DNA of 5,773 nt from JAEWSN01 sp038249175 (GTDB taxonomy: Bacteria > Bacillota > Clostridia > DSM-8532): NCBI GenBank assembly GCA_038249175.1, contig JBBRWP010000209.1, forward strand, positions 1 through 5,773, in the 5' to 3' direction. Under the pieces are notes generated by a model. That model did no database searches, was not told the origin of the DNA, and worked only from the letters and a program-made list of their open reading frames with translations. Positions 1 through 5,464 of the stretch are shown piece by piece (position 1 is the first letter of the stretch; every line of letters begins with the position of its first letter). The position numbers and the translations under genes are program-made.

Positions 1-94
1 CCATACCAAAGGTAACGGCCAAAATAATCAGGTTCAGGTCGCGGTGCAATTCCTGTTGCTTCTGATGGTAGATTTCATGTGGTGGCTTTGTCAT
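1..94 (-). CDS. N-terminal fragment of a probable membrane transporter (MFS-like)
   Basis: Only the first 31 codons are in the window; the gene continues past the left edge. The fragment starts MTKPPHEIYHQKQQ, a short polar, charged cytoplasmic tail. It then runs into LNLIILAVTFGM, which looks like the start of a first membrane helix. This layout is common in major facilitator superfamily permeases, but 31 residues cannot fix the family, so that assignment is inference. The ATG at 94-92 is supported by GGGAG at 104-100, five bases upstream. The gene is transcribed away from the URO-D gene at 664, and the two share the control region between them. A TATAAT box at 141-136 on this strand is its likely promoter. 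It could equally be another polytopic membrane protein. Confidence 0.55.
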   Translation of the reverse strand, partial: MTKPPHEIYHQKQQELHRDLNLIILAVTFGM

Positions 95-135
95 AGCTGC
101 TCCCAATTCACAATTGTACCCAATGGTATGGACTT

Positions 136-164
136 ATTATACAGGAAAAAACGTTTTGCATTTG
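136..164 (-). promoter_or_regulatory. Putative promoter for the left-edge transporter gene
   Basis: A perfect TATAAT lies on the minus strand at 141-136, preceded directly by TG. With a 17-base spacer the -35 position falls at 164-159 and reads CAAATG, a poor match, so an activator may be needed. The box is about 40 bases upstream of the transporter ATG, leaving a short leader. A 10-bp palindrome occupies most of the spacer. Confidence 0.45.
148..157. promoter_or_regulatory. CG-centred palindrome, LacI/CcpA-type operator candidate
   Basis: AAAACGTTTT is a perfect 10-bp palindrome with a central CG, the hallmark of operators bound by LacI-family regulators, including catabolite control sites. 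Aligned to the 14-position cre consensus, about 10 positions agree; the outer TG and CA are missing. It lies between the putative -35 and -10 of the minus-strand promoter, where a bound repressor would block RNA polymerase. The regulator is not in the window. Confidence 0.4.
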
Positions 165-374
165 TATGATATTTTTCTTCTTTTCATGCAATTATTCGGT
201 GAACATCACAAGAACCTTTGACTCATAACATCGTCCTGACAGTTTCTCGTGAAGTAATGCCGTAGAAAGTCTGTGAAAAAGTGTCTGACTACGGTCGGAA
301 CTTATGCCAACAGGATTATGGTAATTCTTTCGCAAGTGATCTTTGACAAACGCTGCTGCTGTTCAAACTGCCTT

Positions 375-402
375 TTGTAAATATGCACAAGATTTTTATA
401 GA
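375..402 (+). promoter_or_regulatory. Weak candidate promoter for the URO-D gene
   Basis: TTGTAA at 375-380 and TATAGA at 397-402 are separated by 16 bases; each matches four of six consensus positions. A consensus -35 hexamer, TTGACA, also occurs at 343-348, but no acceptable -10 lies at the right distance from it. If the 375-402 pair is used, transcription would start near 408 and give a leader of about 255 bases containing the palindrome, duplication and hairpin described separately. Confidence 0.3.
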
Positions 403-417
403 CTCAACAAAATATTC

Positions 418-437
418 TCTTTGCATCGCTGCAAAGA
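418..437. promoter_or_regulatory. Perfect 20-bp inverted repeat, operator candidate
   Basis: TCTTTGCA (418-425) and TGCAAAGA (430-437) are exact inverted copies around TCGC, so the whole 20-bp element is centred on CG. Position and symmetry suit a LacI-family operator just downstream of the candidate plus-strand promoter. It could also form an RNA hairpin with a four-base loop; the T run after it is too short for a good terminator, so the operator reading is preferred. Confidence 0.4.
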
Positions 438-480
438 TTTGTTATGCTGTTTTTACAGTATTGCACAGGAGGAAACAAAT

Positions 481-608
481 CTGAAAATGCGCAGCATCTT
501 CAGCAAGTTTTGTGCAAACTCACAGAGGATGCATGGGGTACAAACTGAAAATGCGCAGCATCTTCAGCAAGTTTTGTGCAAACTCGACAAGGACGCATGG
601 GGTACAAA
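481..608 (+). repeat. 64-bp tandem duplication containing an internal dyad
   Basis: Two direct copies, 481-544 and 545-608, agree at 59 of 64 positions; four of the five differences are consecutive (positions 42-45 of the unit). Each copy begins with a 23-base imperfect inverted repeat (481-503 and 545-567): arms CTGAA/TTCAG and ATGC/GCAT, one mismatch between them, and a GCA loop. The flanking base run ACAAAT followed by CTGAAA also recurs just after copy 2, so the ends look like a slippage or unequal-crossing-over product. Because 64 is not a multiple of three, each reading frame changes register between copies, which argues against a coding role across both. Confidence 0.85.
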
Positions 609-610
609 TC

Positions 611-637
611 TGAAAGAAATGTCTTTCATGATTTTTT
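611..637 (+). terminator. Small hairpin followed by six T in the URO-D leader
   Basis: TGAAAG (611-616) and CTTTCA (623-628) are exact inverted copies around a six-base loop. Three bases later comes TTTTTT (632-637). The shape is that of a Rho-independent terminator, but the 6-bp stem is AT-rich and therefore weak. It ends 26 bases before the URO-D start codon, so it might act as an attenuator rather than a full stop. No antiterminator partner could be assigned with confidence. Confidence 0.25.
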
Positions 638-663
638 GTGCCTTGAAAGGGATGGTTATAACA

Positions 664-1737
664 ATGATGACAGGCATTGAACGCACGAGCCGTATGTTAC
701 AGAGAAAACCCATTGACAGGATTGCACTATTTGAACACTTTTGGAATGATACCCACAATGAATGGCTTGCGCAGGGACATCTGAAACCGGACGAAGATTT
801 TGGCCTGCACTTTGGCTTTGACATGGCAACGAATTGGTCTTTCAACCTTGTTGCCGATTTGGATTACGTTCCGGAAATTCTGGAACAAACCGAATCGACC
901 GTCCTGACCAAAGACGGAAACGGCGCCATTTTGCGTCGACATCGCCTCCATGACACGACACCGGAGCACGTTGATTTTACCGTGAAAGACCGCGAAGGTT
1001 GGGAAAACTTAAAGCCCCTGATTCAGGCCGAGAGACGACGCATCAATTTTGAAGGGTATCGTGCTGCCAAAAAACAAGCTGCCGATAACAATCAATTTTT
1101 CATGTGGAGCGGCGTGAATGTATTTGAATTGATGCACCCGGTTTGCGGTCATGAATACATGCTCATCGGCATGGCGCTGGATCCGGAATGGATAGAAGAC
1201 ATGGTGGACACCTATAGCCGTGTCACCGTTGAAATGCAGGAAATGCTTTTTGCTGAAGAAGGAAAACCAGATGGCATCTGGTACTATGAAGATATGGGCT
1301 TTAAAGAACGGCCTTTCTTTTCACCGAACATGTACAAAGAAATTATTCAACCCGGCCATATCAAAACCATAAAATATGCCAAGAGCCAAAACCTGCCGGT
1401 TATCATGCATTCCTGCGGTTTTGTAGAGCCCTTGCTGCCAGGCATGGTTGAAGCCGGCATCGATTGTCTGCAGGTTATTGAGGTGAAAGCAGGCATGGAC
1501 TTATTGCGCATACACAAAAACTATGGCGACCGTTTGTCTCTGATGGGCGGCATTGATGTACGTGCCTTATACAGCAACGATCGCGCCATTATCGATGCAG
1601 AGTTGGCATCTAAAATACCTTTTGTAAAAGAAGGCTTTGGATACACCCTGCACAGTGACCACTCCATACCCAAAACGGTGGATTATGAGAACTACCGGTA
1701 CTTCATTGATAAAGGGCTGGAGATGGGGAAATACTAG
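664..1737 (+). CDS. Uroporphyrinogen decarboxylase (URO-D) superfamily protein, methyltransferase-like
   Basis: The 357-residue protein belongs to the URO-D/MtaA-type TIM-barrel superfamily. Visible landmarks are the N-terminal ERTSRMLQRKPIDRIALFEHFW segment (residues 6-27, family pattern ER...L...P.DR.P), YYEDMGFKERPFFSP (207-221), MHSCG (248-252), SLMGGID (292-298) and SDHSIP (331-336). The substrate-binding Arg motif expected near the N-terminus of true heme-pathway HemE is absent. H249-x-C251 matches the HxC zinc motif of corrinoid-dependent methyltransferases such as MtaA, where a third ligand lies further on; here H333 or a nearby residue might serve (inference). Cobamide methyl transfer or demethylation is therefore more plausible than heme synthesis, but the substrate is unknown. 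The frame is open back to 343. I choose ATG 664 because family homology begins there and GAAAGGG (645-651) precedes it; ATG 652 and 667 are alternatives. No corrinoid protein gene is adjacent. Confidence 0.85.
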   Translation: MMTGIERTSRMLQRKPIDRIALFEHFWNDTHNEWLAQGHLKPDEDFGLHFGFDMATNWSFNLVADLDYVPEILEQTESTVLTKDGNGAILRRHRLHDTTPEHVDFTVKDREGWENLKPLIQAERRRINFEGYRAAKKQAADNNQFFMWSGVNVFELMHPVCGHEYMLIGMALDPEWIEDMVDTYSRVTVEMQEMLFAEEGKPDGIWYYEDMGFKERPFFSPNMYKEIIQPGHIKTIKYAKSQNLPVIMHSCGFVEPLLPGMVEAGIDCLQVIEVKAGMDLLRIHKNYGDRLSLMGGIDVRALYSNDRAIIDAELASKIPFVKEGFGYTLHSDHSIPKTVDYENYRYFIDKGLEMGKY

Positions 1738-1785
1738 TCCGTTGTAACGTTTAAAACTTTCACTTTCTGATTGAAAATAACAAGC

Positions 1786-1822
1786 ACGGGCAAGGATTCG
1801 TCATGCCTGTTGGTACATTTTT
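1786..1822 (+). terminator. Possible weak terminator after the URO-D gene
   Basis: ACGGGCA (1786-1792) can pair with TGCCTGT (1804-1810), seven pairs including one G-T wobble, around an 11-base loop. It is followed after seven bases by TTTTT (1818-1822) and more T-rich sequence. It lies about 50 bases past the URO-D stop codon. The gap between stem and T run makes it a poor example; it may be the plus-strand terminator by default, because the strong hairpin at 1907-1951 has no T run on its plus-strand side. Confidence 0.3.
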
Positions 1823-1906
1823 AATTGTTACACCGCACCAGGCGTTTATCTTCAAAACATCTACATTTACAAGCCTTATCAGTAAATGAGAATAATCATT
1901 ATAAAC

Positions 1907-1951
1907 AAGAAGCCCAATACCCTGCTGTAATAAGCAAGTATTGGGCTTCTT
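1907..1951 (-). terminator. Rho-independent terminator of the sugar transporter operon
   Basis: AAGAAGCCCAATAC (1907-1920) and GTATTGGGCTTCTT (1938-1951) are a perfect 14-bp inverted repeat with a 17-base loop; inside the loop TGCT and AGCA can pair as well. Read on the minus strand, the stem ends in TTCTT and is followed by GTTTAT, a U-rich tail. It sits 37 bases beyond the stop codon of the last permease gene. On the plus strand the stem is followed by CAAGATGGC, so release of URO-D transcripts here would be weaker. Confidence 0.85.
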
Positions 1952-1987
1952 CAAGATGGCTTGGTTATTTCAGCATGCACCTTTGGT

Positions 1988-2860
1988 TTATCCCTTCACA
2001 GCACCAGTTGTCAGCCCTCTTATGAAATAATTGGATGCGTTGATATAGACTAAAATCAGAGGAATTGTCAATATTGTCAACCCGGCAGACAGCACCCCAT
2101 AATTACTGCTGTACTGAGATTGAAAGTTGATTAACCCAAGCGGTAATGTTTTAATACTGTCGCTCTTAAGCATGATGAGGGCCCAAAAAAACTCACTCCA
2201 CACGCCTTGGAAATTGAAAATGACGATTGTCGCAATCGCAGGCATTATCATCGGGATGTCAATTTTTAGCAATATATCCACTGCACTTGCACCGTCAATA
2301 ATGGCGGCCTCATCCAGGGAGGGCGGCAGGGCTTTGATAAAATTGGTGCAAATATATGTCCCTATCACCAAACCACCGGCAATGTATGGCAGAATGAGCC
2401 CTATTCTGGTGTCATAAAAGCCCAATTTCTTCATCATGACAAATATTGGGACAGTTGTCATTTCACTCGTCAACAACATGGCGGAAAGATAAGCTGTAAA
2501 TATGATTTTGTACCCGGGTGGTTTCAGTTTTCCAAATGCATATCCCGCCATAACAATCATAACAACCTGTACAAACACCGTAATAACTGTAACGTAAACG
2601 CTATTTAAAAAATAGGATCCCACATGACCCAACTGCCATGCTTCAATATAGTTTTGAAAAATCGGCATGGTTATTGCAAATGGCCTCGTAATAACATCTG
2701 CATTTGTTTTTAGTGATGACATCAGTACAAAAAAGAGGGGATATAATACGGATACGCCTACAATGACCATAATGCACATACTTAAAAACGGGAATAAAGA
2801 AAAATTATTTTCTTTCTTTCGCTGCAAAACCGTTTTGGGGTCGGACTTGATATTTGTCAC
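1988..2860 (-). CDS. Carbohydrate ABC transporter permease, MalG-like (CUT1)
   Basis: This 290-residue inner-membrane subunit would form the translocation channel together with the upstream permease. About six hydrophobic segments are visible, near residues 24-47, 85-107, 118-140, 153-175, 207-230 and 260-280. The cytoplasmic coupling loop that docks on the ATPase is clear: EAAIIDG (184-190), ending in DIPM (201-204), the classic EAA motif. The C-terminus, YFIRGLTTGAVKG, is the signature ending of the MalG family, so the gene is complete. The start is GTG at 2860-2858, two bases after the previous stop codon. Its ribosome binding site, GAGGAGGG, is formed by the last codons of the upstream gene, so translation is probably coupled. 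It is the last gene of the operon. The transported sugar cannot be read from the sequence. Confidence 0.93.
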   Translation of the reverse strand: MTNIKSDPKTVLQRKKENNFSLFPFLSMCIMVIVGVSVLYPLFFVLMSSLKTNADVITRPFAITMPIFQNYIEAWQLGHVGSYFLNSVYVTVITVFVQVVMIVMAGYAFGKLKPPGYKIIFTAYLSAMLLTSEMTTVPIFVMMKKLGFYDTRIGLILPYIAGGLVIGTYICTNFIKALPPSLDEAAIIDGASAVDILLKIDIPMIMPAIATIVIFNFQGVWSEFFWALIMLKSDSIKTLPLGLINFQSQYSSNYGVLSAGLTILTIPLILVYINASNYFIRGLTTGAVKG

Positions 2861-2862
2861 AC

Positions 2863-3759
2863 TTATCCCTCCTCTTTGTCACGCATGGCACGCCTACTGA
2901 TAATTGTCAGTACTAAAATAATGATGAAAAGCAGAATTGACATGGTTAACGCACGCGAAAACTTAAATGCCTGGAAAGCTGTTCGATAAATGAGCATCCC
3001 CACAACCTGTGTGGATGTTCCCGGTCCTCCTCCTGTCATCAAATAAAACAGGTCAAAAGCCTTCATTCCGCCAATCAGGGATAACAGTACATTCAATTCA
3101 GTGGTACCACGTGTTATCGGCAAAAATATACTAAAAAGCCGTGCTCTATGAGTAGCCCCATCCATCATTGCTGCTTCAATCACTTCCGTTGAAACATCCA
3201 GCATGGCAATATAATACAGCACTGTAGTAAATCCAACATAGCGCCATGTATTGGTGACTATAATACTGGCCAGTGCCGTCTTATAGTCACCCAGCCAACC
3301 CAGTGCAAGATTCGGTAAGCCTATCGCACGCAAAAGTTGGTTCAACAATCCAAAATCCGGTGTGTAAATGAATGTCCACATCACCGCAACCACCGCAGAG
3401 GGCAGAATGACGGGCAAATAAATAGCGACTTTAAAGAACCCCTGTGCCCTCCTGGGTAAACAATATAAAAAATAGGCGAGGAAAAACCCCATTATGGTTT
3501 GCAACAATGTGCTGATAACTGCAAATTTGAGGTTCACAAGCATTGCTGACCAATACTCCGGCATTTTGGTGAATACACGCACATAATTCTTTAGCCCCAC
3601 AAACTCATAATCTGACGTAAATCCTGACCAGTTTGTTAAGCTCATGATGATGCTATTGACAACCGGGTAAAACAAAAAAACACAAAGCATTAGCAAAGAG
3701 GGCAATAAAAAAATTACACCCAGTATTCTACGTTGGTTTCGAATGGAACGAACCTGCAT
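2863..3759 (-). CDS. Sugar ABC transporter permease, MalF/UgpA-like (CUT1)
   Basis: This 298-residue membrane subunit pairs with the downstream MalG-like protein. Hydrophobic segments lie near residues 12-38, 74-99, 110-132, 161-187, 221-242 and 268-288, the usual six-helix plan without MalF's extra N-terminal domain. The EAA coupling loop reads EAAMMDG (195-201) with FLPI at 212-215. The conserved FDLFYLMTGGGPGTST segment (235-250) is typical of this half of CUT1 permease pairs. The ATG at 3759 is preceded by GGGAGG six bases upstream. The gene follows the solute-binding protein after a 153-base gap that carries a strong hairpin, and it ends two bases before the next gene. No ATPase gene follows; CUT1 importers in Firmicutes often use a shared MsmX-type ATPase encoded elsewhere, so that is the likely partner (inference). 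Confidence 0.93.
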   Translation of the reverse strand: MQVRSIRNQRRILGVIFLLPSLLMLCVFLFYPVVNSIIMSLTNWSGFTSDYEFVGLKNYVRVFTKMPEYWSAMLVNLKFAVISTLLQTIMGFFLAYFLYCLPRRAQGFFKVAIYLPVILPSAVVAVMWTFIYTPDFGLLNQLLRAIGLPNLALGWLGDYKTALASIIVTNTWRYVGFTTVLYYIAMLDVSTEVIEAAMMDGATHRARLFSIFLPITRGTTELNVLLSLIGGMKAFDLFYLMTGGGPGTSTQVVGMLIYRTAFQAFKFSRALTMSILLFIIILVLTIISRRAMRDKEEG

Positions 3760-3782
3760 ATGCTTCCTCCCTATAAAACAGC

Positions 3783-3820
3783 GTACACGTGTGTAAACCA
3801 GTTTGCTTACACACGTGTAC
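3783..3820 (-). terminator. Intercistronic hairpin between binding protein and permease genes
   Basis: GTACACGTGTGTAA (3783-3796) and TTACACACGTGTAC (3807-3820) are a perfect 14-bp inverted repeat around a 10-base loop. On the minus strand the stem is followed by GCTGTTTTAT, a short, interrupted U-rich stretch, so it looks like a leaky terminator or an mRNA-protecting hairpin. It lies about 90 bases after the binding-protein stop codon and just before the MalF-like gene's ribosome binding site. Such hairpins commonly keep binding-protein mRNA more abundant than permease mRNA. Each arm also contains the 8-bp palindrome ACACGTGT, so a DNA-binding role is possible. Confidence 0.7.
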
Positions 3821-3912
3821 GGAAAGTAAAACTGTACTTAAACCAATACGCAATCCTCTCAGATGGCACGGCATTTTGTTAAGGTGGGCAAAGCTCATCA
3901 AAGTGACAATTT

Positions 3913-5313
3913 TTATTCCACAGCATCTGCTATGGCACTTTCTGTGTTTTTATTCCATGTTTCTTCAAGGGCTTCAGGTGTTATGCTTTTCTTCATCAGG
4001 AAATCGGCAAAGGCCTGATTGTTTTTTGTGGATAAATCACCTTGATTGTAATCCGGGGCTACGGTATATTTTCCTGCTGCAGAAAGCAGAGAAGCCATTT
4101 TACCCAGATCTGCATCCGTATAGGTCACCCCTTTAACAACCATGGCGGACAATGCATCCGCTGCCCACATCGATTGCACAGAAGGACTCGTCAACCCTTT
4201 TAAAAGCGCTATAGACTGATCCGGATATTTGGTTTTAGAATAGACATAGAAGCCATCAAAGCCACCTGGAACCATCGATTCTTTTGCGTTAGACGGTGCG
4301 GGAAAGGCGATGAAGCCTAACGTAAATTTATCGCCAGCCAGTTTTCTCAGATCGACCAGCTCATTGTTGTTGCACATGAGCATTGCGCCTTTTTCATTGA
4401 AAAATGACGATTGTGCTTCTTCTCTGGCTATTGCCAAAGGAGAACTTCCAAAATAACCCTTGCCCAGCCATTCCCTGGTCTTTTTGAATGCTTCAGCATT
4501 AGGACCTTTAATATCCGTTTTACGACCCAATACATACTGAGGATCTGTTAATATACCGGCGTTTAAAAGGTTGTAATCACGGAAGTAATTATTGATGCTG
4601 CCCAACTGAAAGCCGTCCGGTTTGCCGGCAATGGCAAAGGGCGTTATTTTTTTGGCTAGCATTTCATCCATGGTCTTTTCAAGATCTTCAACAGTTTTCG
4701 GTTCTGTCCAGCCATTAGCATCAAACATTTTTTTGTTATAAGCAATATAGGTCGCCGTCCCTCTAAAAGGCACAGCATAGAGTTTATCACCGACCATTCC
4801 AGGAACAAGAACATTTTCAGATAGGAAGCTGTCCTTCCATGCCGTATCTTTGTCCATATAAGGGGTCAAATCCAAGGCAGCATCTAACGATACCCAGCTG
4901 CCCATAGCCCCTGGCCACATGAAAGATACGTCCGGTGCTTCCCCGGAAGCAATCGCTGTCTGCAGCTGCGCCCAGACTTTATCCCATGGGGTGACACTCA
5001 CGTCAACTTTAATGCCCGGATTCATGCTTTCAATCTCTTTGATGGATTTTTCCATCACTACCTGATGCTCTGGCCAAATGTACAGGAACTTCAGTGTAAC
5101 AGGTTCTACCGCAACAGGTGTAGCCTCCGGGGTTGCCTCTGGCGTTGCCTCAGGGGTTGCTTCCGGAGTTGCCTCCGGTGTAGCTGCAGCGGATGATTCT
5201 ACTGCCGCTGACGATGATGCCACGGGCGTGGCAGCTTGTCCACAGCCAACCAGTGCTGTTAACAACAACAGGGTCATCAGTAGAGCGATTGCTTTTCGAC
5301 TTGTTTTTTTCAT
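3913..5313 (-). CDS. Extracellular sugar-binding lipoprotein of an ABC transporter (CUT1 family 1)
   Basis: This 466-residue protein captures the substrate outside the cell and delivers it to the two permeases encoded downstream. It begins with a lysine-rich signal peptide and a hydrophobic core, ending in the lipobox LVGC with the lipidated cysteine at 24. A disordered Ala/Ser then ATPE-repeat linker runs to about residue 70. The folded domain follows (about 72-460) and fits the bacterial family 1 solute-binding fold. Recognisable parts include SGEAPDVSFMWPGAMGSW (about 127-144), GDKLYAVPFRGTATYIAYNK and VPGGFDGFYVYSK. Tryptophans and other aromatics in these parts are typical of sugar sites, but the ligand cannot be named. 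ATG 5313 is supported by AAGGAGG at 5327-5321, seven bases upstream. It is the first gene of the operon. Its length is slightly above usual because of the linker. Confidence 0.93.
   Translation of the reverse strand: MKKTSRKAIALLMTLLLLTALVGCGQAATPVASSSAAVESSAAATPEATPEATPEATPEATPEATPVAVEPVTLKFLYIWPEHQVVMEKSIKEIESMNPGIKVDVSVTPWDKVWAQLQTAIASGEAPDVSFMWPGAMGSWVSLDAALDLTPYMDKDTAWKDSFLSENVLVPGMVGDKLYAVPFRGTATYIAYNKKMFDANGWTEPKTVEDLEKTMDEMLAKKITPFAIAGKPDGFQLGSINNYFRDYNLLNAGILTDPQYVLGRKTDIKGPNAEAFKKTREWLGKGYFGSSPLAIAREEAQSSFFNEKGAMLMCNNNELVDLRKLAGDKFTLGFIAFPAPSNAKESMVPGGFDGFYVYSKTKYPDQSIALLKGLTSPSVQSMWAADALSAMVVKGVTYTDADLGKMASLLSAAGKYTVAPDYNQGDLSTKNNQAFADFLMKKSITPEALEETWNKNTESAIADAVE
5116..5184 (-). 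repeat. 12-bp coding repeat encoding the ATPE linker
   Basis: Residues 44-66 of the binding lipoprotein are five copies of Ala-Thr-Pro-Glu followed by Ala-Thr-Pro. At DNA level this is a 12-bp tandem repeat whose copies differ almost only at third codon positions. That pattern suggests the peptide sequence has been kept by selection after the copies arose. The segment is a flexible spacer between the lipid anchor and the binding domain, probably spanning part of the cell wall. Confidence 0.85.
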
Positions 5314-5374
5314 CTTTTTTCCTCCTTAGAATACTGAGTGTGATGCAAGCAAATGCATCGACCAGTGCGATAAC

Positions 5375-5388
5375 TTAAAACGCTAATG
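5375..5388. promoter_or_regulatory. cre-like catabolite control site candidate upstream of the transporter operon
   Basis: TTAAAACGCTAATG matches the cre consensus TGWAARCGYTWNCA at 11 of 14 positions, including the core AAAACGCTA. It lies about 62 bases upstream of the binding-protein start codon, where CcpA or another LacI-family regulator could control a sugar importer. No convincing -35/-10 pair could be fixed in 5328-5464; TATAAA on the minus strand near 5425 is one weak -10 option. Confidence 0.35.
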
Positions 5389-5464
5389 GCTACACATAAT
5401 CTATCAAAAGACGAAAGTGATTTATATCGGAAAAAATTAAGATTTACCCTTACAAAATAAAGAT

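Larger units (their letters stand above)
95..663. other. Long divergent intergenic control region
   Basis: These 569 bases hold no convincing gene. An open plus-strand frame covers 343-663, but it is low-complexity in composition and crosses a 64-bp tandem duplication that shifts the reading frame, so it does not look like protein. From left to right the region contains a minus-strand promoter with a CG-centred palindrome, a stretch at about 170-340 where I see only a weak 6-bp inverted repeat, a possible plus-strand promoter, a second CG-centred palindrome, an isolated AGGAGG, the tandem duplication, and a small hairpin followed by six T. It probably carries control signals for both divergent genes. 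Confidence 0.6.

Noticed and set aside
260..294. CCGTAG/CTACGG inverted repeat
   Set aside because: Only a 6-bp stem with a 23-base loop and no T run; expected by chance in a region this long.
343..663. N-terminal extension of the URO-D reading frame (107 residues before M664)
   Set aside because: It has no family similarity, crosses a 64-bp duplication that breaks register, and has its only strong ribosome binding site 14 bases from a start codon.
343..663. Cobalamin riboswitch upstream of the possible corrinoid-linked URO-D gene
   Set aside because: I found no GCCACTG-type B12-box sequence or the expected multi-stem arrangement.
664..1737. Heme-pathway uroporphyrinogen decarboxylase (hemE)
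   Set aside because: The HemE N-terminal substrate-binding motif is missing, an HxC motif is present, and no other heme genes are nearby.
1760..2025. Short overlapping frames on both strands in the convergent intergenic region
   Set aside because: They cross the operon terminator hairpin, lack ribosome binding sites and show no protein-like features.
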